Shown here piece after piece: positions 5,828 through 12,987 of a stretch of 14,561 nt of DNA. The notes beneath the pieces are model-generated. The model had not been told where the DNA came from and made no database searches. It was given only the letters and a program-made list of their open reading frames with translations. Made by a program: the position numbers and the translations under genes. Source of the stretch: an uncultured Terriglobus sp. (lineage in GTDB: Bacteria; Acidobacteriota; Terriglobia; Terriglobales; Acidobacteriaceae); the NCBI GenBank assembly GCA_937871605.1, contig CALMRM010000031.1, positions 1,551 through 16,111 of the forward strand. Reading direction: 5' to 3'. Each line of letters opens with the position of its first letter. The stretch's first letter is position 1.

Positions 5828-6826
5828 ATGAACATGCGCACGCTGGGCACGCTCGGCATCCCGGTCAGCCCCATCATGCTGGGCGGCAACGTCTTTGGCT
5901 GGAACGTCGACGAGCAGACCTCGTTCGCCATCCTGGACCGCTTTGCCGACCGCGGCTTCAACTTCATCGACACCGCCGACGTGTACTCGCGCTGGATCCC
6001 CGGCAATCACGGCGGCGAGAGCGAGACCATCCTGGGCAAGTGGTTCAAGCGCAGCGGCAAGCGCGAGGCGGTCGTGCTGGCCACCAAGGTCGGATTCGAT
6101 ATGGGCGACGGCAAAAAGGGCCTGAAAGCCGCGTACATCAAAGAGGCCGCGGAAGCCTCGCTGCGTCGCCTGCAGACCGACTATATCGACCTGTACCAGT
6201 CGCACACCGACGATACGGAGACGCCGCTGGAGGAGACGCTGCAGGCCTTCAACGACCTCGTCCAGGAGGGCAAAGTACGCGTGCTGGGTGCCAGCAACTA
6301 CACTGGCCGCCGCCTGCGCGCCGCCGAGGAAGTCGCCCGCAACGCGGGTTGGGAGCGCTACCAGACGCTGCAGCCCAACTACAACCTCCACACCCGTGAA
6401 CAATACGAGCACGACCTGGCCCCGGTCGTTGCGGAGTTCAGCCTAGGCGTGGTGCCCTACTTCTCGCTCGCCAGTGGCTTTCTGACCGGCAAGTACAAAT
6501 CAGTGGCCGATACCGGCGGCAAAGACCGAGGCAGCCGCGTCAAGGAGTTCTTCGACGACCGCGGCGAGCGCATTCTGGCCGCGCTAAACACTGTTACGGA
6601 CCAGACCGGTGCGAAGCAAGCCTCCATCGCGCTCGCCTGGCTGCTGTCGCGGCCCAACATCCTGGCACCCATCGCCAGCGCCACCAGCACGGAGCAGCTG
6701 GACGACCTGTTCGCAGCGGCCGATCTCCAACTCACACAGGAACAGCTCTCCCTGTTGTCCGAGGCGGGCCGGTACGATGTTGCGGAGCAGGAGCCTGTCA
6801 TGGCTGGCGCGCTCCCGGTCGAGTGA
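5828..6826 (+). CDS. Aldo/keto reductase
   Basis: 332 residues. The start is the ATG at 5828 with GGAGG at 5816-5820, 7 nt away; the open frame further upstream is only antisense to the coiled-coil gene. It has the TIM-barrel AKR fold with the full catalytic tetrad: D48 and Y53 in 'FIDTADVYSRW', K87 in 'VLATKVGF', H126 in 'YQSHTDD'. The 'GASNYTG' motif and the C-terminal 'IALAWLLSRPNILAPIASATS' form the NADP(H) site. The sequence 'GGNVFGWNVDE' near the N-terminus is common in the YajO/Tas-like branch. It reduces aldehydes or ketones with NADPH; the substrate is not readable. Cytoplasmic. It is the only plus-strand protein gene between 5390 and 10740, so probably monocistronic. Confidence 0.93.
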   Translation: MNMRTLGTLGIPVSPIMLGGNVFGWNVDEQTSFAILDRFADRGFNFIDTADVYSRWIPGNHGGESETILGKWFKRSGKREAVVLATKVGFDMGDGKKGLKAAYIKEAAEASLRRLQTDYIDLYQSHTDDTETPLEETLQAFNDLVQEGKVRVLGASNYTGRRLRAAEEVARNAGWERYQTLQPNYNLHTREQYEHDLAPVVAEFSLGVVPYFSLASGFLTGKYKSVADTGGKDRGSRVKEFFDDRGERILAALNTVTDQTGAKQASIALAWLLSRPNILAPIASATSTEQLDDLFAAADLQLTQEQLSLLSEAGRYDVAEQEPVMAGALPVE

Positions 6827-6922
6827 TGCAGCGAAATCGGGCTCCCGGCGCTCGCTCTGCTACACTCAGAAAGTTGGTTGGCCGGGCGAATCAGGCTCCT
6901 CGGCTGCGTACACCGGCACGTT

Positions 6923-6999
6923 CGGGGAGTGGCTCAGCCTGGTAGAGCACCTGGTTCGGGACCAGGGGGTCGGAGGTTCGAATCCTCTCTCCCCGACCA
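6923..6999 (+). tRNA. tRNA-Pro, anticodon CGG
   Basis: 77-nt cloverleaf. Acceptor CGGGGAG/CTCCCCG; D arm GCTC/GAGC with AGCCTGGTA loop; anticodon stem CCTGG/CCAGG with loop TTCGGGA, giving CGG at positions 34-36 and G37; T arm GGAGG-TTCGAAT-CCTCT. The discriminator is A and the CCA end is encoded. It reads CCG proline codons. There is no clear strong promoter in the 96 bp after the aldo/keto reductase; TGCTACACT at 6858-6866 is a weak extended -10 candidate. Confidence 0.96.
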
Positions 7000-7010
7000 C
7001 TTAGTTTAGT

Positions 7011-7039
7011 AAAAGCGGCAGCCTGAGGCTGTCGCTTTT
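7011..7039. terminator. Bidirectional intrinsic terminator between tRNA-Pro and gluQ
   Basis: AAAAGCGGCAGCC-TGA-GGCTGTCGCTTTT forms a 13-bp stem (one G-T pair) with a 3-nt loop and a terminal T4 on both strands. It begins 12 nt after the tRNA and 13 nt after the gluQ stop, so it can serve both convergent transcripts. Confidence 0.85.
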
Positions 7040-7051
7040 GCGTTCTGCGCT

Positions 7052-7885
7052 CTACCTGACAAGCGCCATTTGCCGTACCTCGTCCGCGGCCAGCCCCTGC
7101 TCCCGCAGCGACCGGATGCTCCGCGCAGTGTCACGCTTGGCCAGCCGCTCACCACGCTCGTTGAGCACAAGTTCGCAGTGCGCCCACACGGGCTCGTCGT
7201 AGCCCAGCGCACGCTGCAGAAGAAGCTGCCGAGCCGTTGACCGCAGGAGGTCGCGCCCACGCACCACCTCCGTGATGCCCATGACCCCATCGTCCACCAC
7301 AGAGGCGAGTTGATAGCTGGGCACACCATCGCGCCGCATCACCACAAAGTCGCCGAAGTCCTGCCCCGCAACAAACGCCTGCGGCCCCGCCAGCGCATCG
7401 TGAAAGCGCACCACCTCACCATCCGGCACGTGGAAGCGCCACGCCGCGGCATCTTCCTGCCCCATGTGCGCACATCCGGTTCCCGGCCTGCATGTCCCCG
7501 GGTACAGCGGCTCGTCCTCGTCCTCAGCGTGCGGCGCATGCCCGGCGGCTTGCAGGTCGCGCCGCGAACACACGCACGGGTACACCGCCCCGCTCGCACG
7601 CAGCCGCCTGAACGCATCATGATAGAAACTCAACCGCTCACTCTGCCGGACAATCTCGCCCCGCCACTCGATGCCGAGCCATCGCAGGTCCTCAACAATG
7701 CCTACGAGGAACTCCGGGCGCGACCGCTGCCGGTCCAAGTCATCCATGCGCAACCGCAGCTCGCCACCCGCAGCCGCCGCCCGCTCCGCCGCAAGCAGAA
7801 ACGTCCGCGCATGCCCCAGGTGCAGGTACCCGGTGGGCGAGGGTGCCAGGCGGCCACGGTACATGGGCGTAACGTTTGCCCGCAT
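7052..7885 (-). CDS. gluQ: Glutamyl-queuosine tRNA(Asp) synthetase
   Basis: 277 residues from the ATG at 7885. GluQ-RS is a truncated glutamyl-tRNA synthetase without the anticodon-binding domain. It attaches glutamate to queuosine at position 34 of tRNA-Asp. Seen: 'RLAPSPTG' then H22-L-G-H25 (class I HIGH signature), 'RMDDLDRQRSRPEF', a zinc site C104-x-C106 ... Y128-xxx-C132, 'GRDLLRSTARQLLL', and a KMSKS-like 'GERLAKRD' (245-252). It ends soon after, as expected for this family. The frame is open back to 7999 but those residues read across the toxin relic and do not look like the family. The chosen ATG begins 2 nt after the TAA of the parE relic and has no good ribosome site, so translation may rely on reinitiation. 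The ATG at 7864 is an alternative start. Confidence 0.92.
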   Translation of the reverse strand: MRANVTPMYRGRLAPSPTGYLHLGHARTFLLAAERAAAAGGELRLRMDDLDRQRSRPEFLVGIVEDLRWLGIEWRGEIVRQSERLSFYHDAFRRLRASGAVYPCVCSRRDLQAAGHAPHAEDEDEPLYPGTCRPGTGCAHMGQEDAAAWRFHVPDGEVVRFHDALAGPQAFVAGQDFGDFVVMRRDGVPSYQLASVVDDGVMGITEVVRGRDLLRSTARQLLLQRALGYDEPVWAHCELVLNERGERLAKRDTARSIRSLREQGLAADEVRQMALVR

Positions 7886-7887
7886 GG

Positions 7888-8050
7888 TTAACTCAGGTCG
7901 AAGTCTGCCTTGCCCAGCAGCATGCGATGGTGCAGCACACGCGTTATCTTCACTTCCGAGTCTAGGACACGGTAGAAGATGACATGCTTCCTTGCTCAAT
8001 GCGTCGCAGGCCCACCCTCATGGAGTCCGTGCAATCCTTAACGCCTCGTA
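7888..8050 (-). pseudogene. parE-like toxin remnant, 5'-truncated and frameshifted
   Basis: Two adjoining reading frames on the minus strand together give the C-terminal half of a ParE/RelE-fold toxin: 'GVKDCTDSMRVGLRRIEQG' in one frame, then 'KHVIFYRVLDSEVKITRV', then 'LHHRMLLGKADFDLS' and a TAA in the next. The join is at about 7989-7991, where the loss of one A from GGAAAG (now GGAAG) accounts for the shift. The first frame now ends at TAG 7964-7962. The N-terminal half of the usual ~95-residue toxin is absent. The piece overlaps the 3' end of the antitoxin-like gene, which suggests a deletion that fused the two. A functional toxin cannot be made. Confidence 0.65.
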
Positions 8051-8215
8051 GATCCGCTCAAACACGCCGTCCTCTGCCGTGCCGCTCGCAAGCCCTTCAT
8101 CAATGGCGGCACGCAGAGCAGCCAGCTTCTCCTCTTCGTCCGGCTCGTAATCTAGGTCACACGGCAAGGGACCAATCACCAACTTCCGCCGACTCTGCTC
8201 TTCGACTGCATCCAC
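8018..8215 (-). CDS. ParD-like antitoxin fragment (short, probably truncated)
   Basis: 65 residues from a GTG at 8215 with GGAGGT 6 nt upstream. The segment 'EEKLAALRAAIDEGLASG' (28-45) is typical of the C-terminal, toxin-binding part of ParD/CC2985-type antitoxins ('L-aLraai-eG--SG'). The N-terminal ribbon-helix-helix DNA-binding part of that family is not recognisable in residues 1-27, and only 43 nt separate the GTG from the acs stop, so there is no room for it. The last residues (EALRIARTP) are parE sequence read out of frame. The protein may still be expressed but is unlikely to be a working autoregulating antitoxin. An unrelated small protein is possible. Confidence 0.5.
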   Translation of the reverse strand: MDAVEEQSRRKLVIGPLPCDLDYEPDEEEKLAALRAAIDEGLASGTAEDGVFERIYEALRIARTP

Positions 8216-8258
8216 AGTTGCACCTCCGGCTTGTGCCTGTTGCGTGGTCAGGTCCAGC

Positions 8259-10277
8259 TTACTCCTCGTCCTTTTCCTTCAACGCCGCCACCACGCTGAA
8301 GTCCTCCAGCGTGGTCGTGTCGCCCTTCACCTCGCCCGTCGCGGCAAGTTCGCGCAAGAGCCGCCGCATGATCTTGCCGGAGCGCGTCTTGGGCAGCGCG
8401 GGCGTAAAGCGGATGTCGTCGGGCCGTGCCAGCGCGCCGATCTCTTTGGCAACGTGCTTCTTCAGTTCGTCTTTCAGGGCAGGTGTCGCGTCTACGTTGT
8501 CCTCCAGCGAGCAAAACGCCACAATGCCCTCGCCCTTCATCGCATCCGGACGGCCCACCACGGCGGCCTCCGTCACGGCGCGGTGCGCTACCAGTGCGGA
8601 CTCAATCTCCATCGTCCCCAGCCGGTGGCCGCTCACATTCAGCACATCGTCCACGCGACCCATCAGCCAGAAGAAGCCATCGTCATCGCACCGCGCGCCA
8701 TCGCCGGTAAAGTAGCAGCCCGGCACCTCGCTCCAGTAGGCCTTGGCGTAACGCTCCGGGTCGCCAAAGATTGTCCGTGCCATGGCGGGCCAAGGCTTGC
8801 GGATCACCAGCAACCCGCCGTGCCCTTCCGGCACCGGCTGCCCGTCCTTTGTCACCACTTCCGGCAGCACGCCGAAAAACGGCAACGTCGCCGTACCCGG
8901 CTTTGTGCTCACCGCGCCGGGGATGGGCGCGATCATGATGCTGCCCGTCTCCGTCTGCCACCACGTGTCCACAATGGGGCAGCGCTTATGGCCGATCTCG
9001 CGGTGGTACCACATCCACGCCTCGGGATTGATGGGTTCGCCCACCGTGCCCAGCAGCCGTAGCGATTGCAGCGAGTGCTTGCGCACGCAGTCCGTGCCCC
9101 ACTTCATGAAGGCGCGAATCGCCGTCGGAGCGGTGTAAAAGATCGACACCTTGTGCCGGTCCACCATCCCCCAGAAACGGTCGCCCTCCGGCCAGTTGGG
9201 TGCGCCCTCATACAGGAAGACCGTAGCTCCGTTCAGCAGCGGACCGTAGACCACGTAGCTGTGCCCGGTAATCCAGCCCACGTCCGCCGTGCACCAGTAC
9301 ACGTCCTCCTCGTGGATGTCGAAGATGTACTTCGTCGTCAGCAGCGTACCGACGCCGTAGCCCGCTGTGGTGTGCACCAGGCCTTTCGGCTTGCCGGTGG
9401 TGCCGCTGGTATACAAGATGAACAGCGGGTCTTCTGACTCCATCGGCTCCGCCGCGCACACCGGTTCGGCAGACTTCAACTCCTCCTGCAGCCAGTGGTC
9501 GCGACCTCCCTGCATCGCCACGTCGCGCCCGCTGCGGCGATGCACCAGCACCGTCTCCACGCAGGTGCAGCGCTGGAGCGCCTCGTCCGCAATCGACTTC
9601 AGCGGCACGTCCTGTCCACGCCGGAAGCTCGCGTCCTGCGTCAGCAGCACCTTGCACTGCGCGTCGTTCATGCGGTCGGCCAACGCCTGCGCCGCAAACC
9701 CACCAAAGATCACGTTGTGCACGGCGCCAACGCGCGCACACGCCAACAGCGCGATCACGGCCTCGGGGCACACGCCCATGTAGATCGCGACGCGGTCGCC
9801 CTTCTGCACGCGGAAGCGCTTCAGCACGTTCGCAAATCGCTGCACCTCTGCGTGCAGTTCCAGATAGGTAAGCGAACGAACCTCTCCCGGCTCACCTTCC
9901 CACAGCAGCGCCACCTTGCCCGCACGGCTACCCAGCGCATGCCGGTCCACCGCGTTGTGACACAGGTTCAGCGTGCCGCCGCCAAACCACCGCGCCACAG
10001 GGTCGTTCCACTCCAGCACGTTGGCCGGCTCGGTGAACCAGTCCAGTTCCCGCGCCTGCTCGCGCCAAAAACCCTCCGTGTCGTCGATGGAACGGCGGTA
10101 CATCGCGTCATAGTCCGCACGGCTGCGGATGTGGGCACGCGCCGCAAACTCTGCCGGTGGCGGAAAGCTGCGGTCCTCCCGCAACGACGACGTAAACGAC
10201 TGGGCTTCTTGCACGGCGTGTTGTACTTCAGGCATGACTGCGGGCGGTCCTTCGCTGCTGATCTTGGCCGTAGCCAT
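8259..10277 (-). CDS. acs: Acetyl-CoA synthetase (acetate-CoA ligase, AMP-forming)
   Basis: 672 residues from the ATG at 10277, with AGGAG 3 nt upstream; the frame extends to 10364 but the added residues are not family-like. Acs makes acetyl-CoA from acetate, ATP and CoA through acetyl-AMP, feeding acetate into central metabolism. Motifs in order: 'YTSGTTGKPKG' (289-299, ATP/Mg), 'YTAPTAIRAFMKWG' (381-394), 'TVGEPINPEAW' (411-421), 'DTWWQTETG' (437-445) with the tryptophan that limits the pocket to acetate, 'GRVDDVLNVSGHRLGTMEIE' (540-559, domain hinge), and 'PKTRSGK' with K635, the conserved lysine whose acetylation switches off Acs in other bacteria. Full length, cytoplasmic. It is followed on the same strand by the antitoxin-like fragment (43 nt gap) and gluQ. 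A TAAAAT box at 10303-10298 is a possible -10 with no matching -35. Confidence 0.97.
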   Translation of the reverse strand: MATAKISSEGPPAVMPEVQHAVQEAQSFTSSLREDRSFPPPAEFAARAHIRSRADYDAMYRRSIDDTEGFWREQARELDWFTEPANVLEWNDPVARWFGGGTLNLCHNAVDRHALGSRAGKVALLWEGEPGEVRSLTYLELHAEVQRFANVLKRFRVQKGDRVAIYMGVCPEAVIALLACARVGAVHNVIFGGFAAQALADRMNDAQCKVLLTQDASFRRGQDVPLKSIADEALQRCTCVETVLVHRRSGRDVAMQGGRDHWLQEELKSAEPVCAAEPMESEDPLFILYTSGTTGKPKGLVHTTAGYGVGTLLTTKYIFDIHEEDVYWCTADVGWITGHSYVVYGPLLNGATVFLYEGAPNWPEGDRFWGMVDRHKVSIFYTAPTAIRAFMKWGTDCVRKHSLQSLRLLGTVGEPINPEAWMWYHREIGHKRCPIVDTWWQTETGSIMIAPIPGAVSTKPGTATLPFFGVLPEVVTKDGQPVPEGHGGLLVIRKPWPAMARTIFGDPERYAKAYWSEVPGCYFTGDGARCDDDGFFWLMGRVDDVLNVSGHRLGTMEIESALVAHRAVTEAAVVGRPDAMKGEGIVAFCSLEDNVDATPALKDELKKHVAKEIGALARPDDIRFTPALPKTRSGKIMRRLLRELAATGEVKGDTTTLEDFSVVAALKEKDEE

Positions 10278-10740
10278 GCGCTCCTGGCGCGTGAGCCATT
10301 TTAGCGGTTCGTGCTTTTGTCTGGCCCACCGTAGCGCCGCTTTAACGATTGGGCAGCACACCAAAGGAATTACTCAAGCCCCTTCACGCACCACCAGAGC
10401 ACTGTGTGTACGGTTGGCAGGACCCAAAGCTCGGGGCATGTACGGCTTTGGCCACAGCCTCATGGGCTCAGCCTCAACCGTATGCTGGCGTGGGCTGTGC
10501 GCTGGCCGTGACGTATGCCGGCTACCGCGCCGCACCGCGTGGCGCACGTGCATTCGAGCCCTCCAGACGCGACCGGCAACAACTCGCTCGCCACAGCCGC
10601 TCGCGACGACGCTGAATTGTAGCTGCCGCCGTGAGACTCACGGGTGACGCTCAGGGTCATAACGCTGTGCAGTGTGCTTGCCAGCCGTACACTTCATCGT
10701 GGAAGATCGTCGTCTGCCGCAAGGACAGATTGGAGCGTGT
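10278..10740. other. 463-bp divergent intergenic region, no gene recognised
   Basis: It separates acs (minus) from the PD40 protein gene (plus), so it should hold both promoters. A TAAAAT (minus strand, 10303-10298) lies about 21 nt before the acs ATG, without a recognisable -35. Open frames exist on both strands but have no ribosome site, no domain and arginine/alanine-rich out-of-frame composition. No riboswitch, tRNA or repeat was seen. The length is generous for two promoters, so a small RNA or long leader cannot be excluded. Confidence 0.5.
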
Positions 10741-12261
10741 ATGACCGGGATGCGGTGCAAACAATGGATGTTCCTGCTCCTGGTCACCTTTACCACCTTC
10801 GCAGCCTGCCAGGGCACATCGCAAAACCTCGGCCAGTTTCAGGGCGAGGGTGACTACGGCACCGTCCTTCACCCCGGCAGCAGCCACTACGACGCTGCAA
10901 AGGGCAGCTACACCGTCACCGGCAGCGGTGCCGACATCTGGTCGGGCGAGGACAGCTTCCACTACGTCTGGAAGAGAGTCTCCGGCGACGTCGCCTTGAC
11001 TGCCACAATCCAGCTCGCCGGGACAGGCGGCAACGCGCACCGCAAGGCCGTGCTCATGCTGCGGCAATCGCTGGCCCCAAACGCCGCCTACGCCGACGTG
11101 GCCAGCCATGGCGACGGCCTCACCTCTCTGCAGTACCGCGACGCTGCAGGCGCGGACACGCACGAAATCGAGACCTATGGCAAGGGGCCGCACCGCGTTC
11201 GCATCGAGAAGCGCGGGAGCTACGCCTATGTCAGCATCGCCGATGCAAACGGCACCCTACAGCCCTCCGGCGCAGCCATCCGCGTCGGCCTCACCGGCGA
11301 CTTCTATGCCGGGCTTGGTGTGTCTTCGCATACTGTGAACGCTTCCGAGACCGCCGTCTTCTCCAACGTGCAGGTGGAGGCGCTGCCGCCCGTTACCACG
11401 CCGCCCGTGCTGCACAGTACGCTGGAAACGGTGATCGTCGCCTCCACCGACCGCCGTGTGCGCTACACCACGTCCGGCAGCCTGGAAGATCCCAACTGGA
11501 CGCCGGATGGCAAGGCGCTGCTCTTCGACGCGGCTGGCAACCTGCAGCGCTTTGTGCTCGACAACGGCGTTCACCCCATCGACAGCACCCTGCCGCGCTC
11601 CACCGCAGCTGCGCCCATCCCGGTCGGCCTCAAGATCAACGGCGACCACGCCATCTCCCCCAACGGCAGCACCATCGCTGTCGGCAGTGGCGACCCGGAC
11701 GGCGTCGCTCGCATCTACGTTGTGCCTATCGACGGCGGCACACCCCGCCGCGTGGTGGCAGACGGCCCAGCCTACGTCCATGGCTGGTCGCCTGACGGTA
11801 AAACGCTCTCGTACTCCGCGCAGCAGGGCGCCGGCTTTGAGGCCTTCACCATCCCCATGGCGGGCGGCTCCGCAACCCGGCTGGCTCCGCAGAGTGATGT
11901 GGCAGAGTTTTCACCGGACGGACAATGGATCTACTTCCAGTCGGACCGCACGGGCCACATGCAACTGTGGCGCATGCATCCGGATAGCAGCGCGCAGGAG
12001 CAACTACTGATTAGCGAAACGGTGGACTGGTTCCCGCACATTTCTCCCGATGGCCAGCAAATCGCGTACATCGCCTACAAGCCAGGTACGGAGGGCCACC
12101 CGGCCAACCAGGACATCGAACTTCGCGTCCTGTCCATCGCGGACAGAAGGGTGCGCACCGTGGCCCAACTGCTCGGCGGCCGCGGCACCATGAACGTGCC
12201 CTCCTGGTCGCCCGATAGCAGGATGCTGGCGTTTACCAGCTATGCTCTCCTGCCGGAGTGA
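10741..12261 (+). CDS. Exported concanavalin-like / TolB-type PD40 beta-propeller protein
   Basis: 506 residues from the ATG at 10741, with GGAG about 6 nt upstream. Residues 1-22 are an export signal (positive start, hydrophobic 10-20). C23 follows F-A-A, a weak lipobox, so it may be a lipoprotein or a normally cleaved periplasmic protein. Residues ~30-215 look like a DUF1349/LamG-type jelly-roll ('DIWSGEDSFHYVWKRVSGDV', 'HRKAVLMLRQS', 'GPHRVRIEKRG', 'VFSNVQVEAL'). Residues ~225-506 carry six PD40 repeats: 'WTPDG' 253-257, 'SPNG' 306-309, 'SPDG' 350-353, 391-394 and 435-438, 'SPDS' 490-493, consistent with a six-bladed TolB-like propeller. No catalytic residues are evident; a binding or scaffold role in the envelope is likely. 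The end 'SWSPDSRMLAFTSYALLPE' looks natural. Confidence 0.85.
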   Translation: MTGMRCKQWMFLLLVTFTTFAACQGTSQNLGQFQGEGDYGTVLHPGSSHYDAAKGSYTVTGSGADIWSGEDSFHYVWKRVSGDVALTATIQLAGTGGNAHRKAVLMLRQSLAPNAAYADVASHGDGLTSLQYRDAAGADTHEIETYGKGPHRVRIEKRGSYAYVSIADANGTLQPSGAAIRVGLTGDFYAGLGVSSHTVNASETAVFSNVQVEALPPVTTPPVLHSTLETVIVASTDRRVRYTTSGSLEDPNWTPDGKALLFDAAGNLQRFVLDNGVHPIDSTLPRSTAAAPIPVGLKINGDHAISPNGSTIAVGSGDPDGVARIYVVPIDGGTPRRVVADGPAYVHGWSPDGKTLSYSAQQGAGFEAFTIPMAGGSATRLAPQSDVAEFSPDGQWIYFQSDRTGHMQLWRMHPDSSAQEQLLISETVDWFPHISPDGQQIAYIAYKPGTEGHPANQDIELRVLSIADRRVRTVAQLLGGRGTMNVPSWSPDSRMLAFTSYALLPE

Positions 12262-12271
12262 AACTCCGCAG
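12250..12271. terminator. GAA-loop hairpin over the PD40 gene stop codon
   Basis: CTG-(C)-CGGAGT / ACTCCG-CAG with loop GAA and a one-base bulge. The TGA stop spans the last arm base and first two loop bases, the same arrangement as at the DUF3050 gene (1213-1229). No T-run follows, so it is more likely a 3'-end structure than a classical terminator. Confidence 0.35.
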
Positions 12272-12386
12272 CCCGCCTTGTATACCAACAGACCGGCACT
12301 GGCAGGTTTCACCGAATACGCTGACCTTTAGCCTTTCGCTTCCACCGGGACGCGTCTGCTTTGTATTCACTGATGGCACAGCAAGT

Positions 12387-12416
12387 AAAAGGGCAACCTC
12401 AAGAGGCTGCCCTTTT
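12387..12416. terminator. Intrinsic terminator of the cold-shock gene (bidirectional)
   Basis: AAAAGGGCA and CCTC pair with GAGG and TGCCCTTTT through one A-C mismatch, with a very short loop and T4 on both strands. It starts 25 nt after the cold-shock gene stop and also faces the convergent PD40 gene. Confidence 0.8.
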
Positions 12417-12441
12417 CCGTACCGTTAAGTATCAACTGCGA

Positions 12442-12642
12442 CTACAGCGCCTGCACGTTTTCAGCCTGCCAGCCCTTGGGTCCCTTGACCACGTTGAACT
12501 GCACAGCCTGGCCTTCCTGCAGCGAGCGGAAGCCGTTGCTCTGAATGGCGGTGTGATGAACAAAAACGTCCTCGCCAGACTGGCGGCTCAGAAATCCAAA
12601 ACCCTTGGCGTCGTTAAACCACTTCACTGTTCCCTGTTCCAT
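12442..12642 (-). CDS. Cold-shock domain protein, CspA family
   Basis: 66 residues, the usual single cold-shock-domain size, from the ATG at 12642 with AGGAG 7 nt upstream. Single-stranded nucleic-acid chaperone with an OB fold; melts mRNA structure at low temperature or in fast growth. RNP1 'KGFGFL' (13-18) and RNP2 'DVFVHHTAI' (25-33) are intact, and the N-terminal 'GTVKWFND' and C-terminal 'GPKGWQAENV' match the family. The open frame extends upstream to 12744 but that part is leader. A sigma70-type promoter at 12784-12756 predicts a leader of about 105 nt, in keeping with the long, structured leaders of cold-inducible csp genes. Whether this copy is cold-inducible or constitutive cannot be told. 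Confidence 0.95.
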   Translation of the reverse strand: MEQGTVKWFNDAKGFGFLSRQSGEDVFVHHTAIQSNGFRSLQEGQAVQFNVVKGPKGWQAENVQAL

Positions 12643-12755
12643 GTTGCTGCTCCTGTGCTCATCTAATGAGCCGATGTACCGCCGGACGCAATCGGTAGAG
12701 TGCAAGTTCAACGAACCAGGCAACACAGACCAGATCAATTCCACGATTAGTTTAG

Positions 12756-12784
12756 AAAATACGCCACTGCGCGCCTGGATGCAA
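12756..12784 (-). promoter_or_regulatory. Sigma70-type promoter of the cold-shock gene
   Basis: On the minus strand TTGCAT (12784-12779) is followed after exactly 17 nt by TATTTT (12761-12756). Each matches consensus at four of six positions, with ideal spacing. It sits in the most A/T-rich stretch of the area, after a T-rich tract at about 12785-12795. Transcription would start near 12749, about 105 nt before the ATG. Confidence 0.6.
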
Positions 12785-12816
12785 AGAAAAAAACGAAGGT
12801 AATGCTACAGATGCGC

Positions 12817-12841
12817 CCGAGCGCCACGTTTTGGCGCTCGG
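12817..12841. terminator. 10-bp hairpin between galE and the cold-shock gene
   Basis: CCGAGCGCCA / TGGCGCTCGG with a 5-nt loop, a perfect GC-rich stem. It lies 147 nt after the galE stop and just upstream of the cold-shock promoter. It has no T-run on either strand, so it could be a weak terminator for galE or a structural repeat. The rest of the 345-bp gap (12643-12987) holds the csp leader and promoter and a small GACAC/GTGTC inverted repeat at 12868-12882; no gene was seen. Confidence 0.45.
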
Positions 12842-12987
12842 TACGTGCAAAAAGCGAGCGGCTGACCGACACTTTTGGTGTCAAAACCATGCAGAACACG
12901 TTCCCAACGACGTATTTGCATGCTCAAACGGGCAGTTTTGTCACGCTTGCGCACCGTATCGCACGTTATGGGCAGCCCCGCTGCGAG

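Noticed and set aside
5768..6412. Minus-strand open frame of 214 codons
   Set aside because: Reverse shadow of the aldo/keto reductase.
6858..6866. TGCTACACT as an extended -10 promoter of tRNA-Pro
   Set aside because: Only four of six matches to the -10 consensus and no -35 at proper spacing, so too weak to list as a feature.
8244..9062. Plus-strand open frame of 272 codons
   Set aside because: Antisense to the C-terminal half of acs, with no domain and no ribosome site.
9495..10304. Plus-strand open frame of 269 codons
   Set aside because: Antisense to acs. Histidine/arginine-rich shadow composition typical of GC-rich reverse frames.
10349..10615. 88-codon plus-strand open frame in the acs/PD40 gap
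   Set aside because: TTG start without ribosome site, composition like non-coding GC-rich DNA, and no family resemblance.
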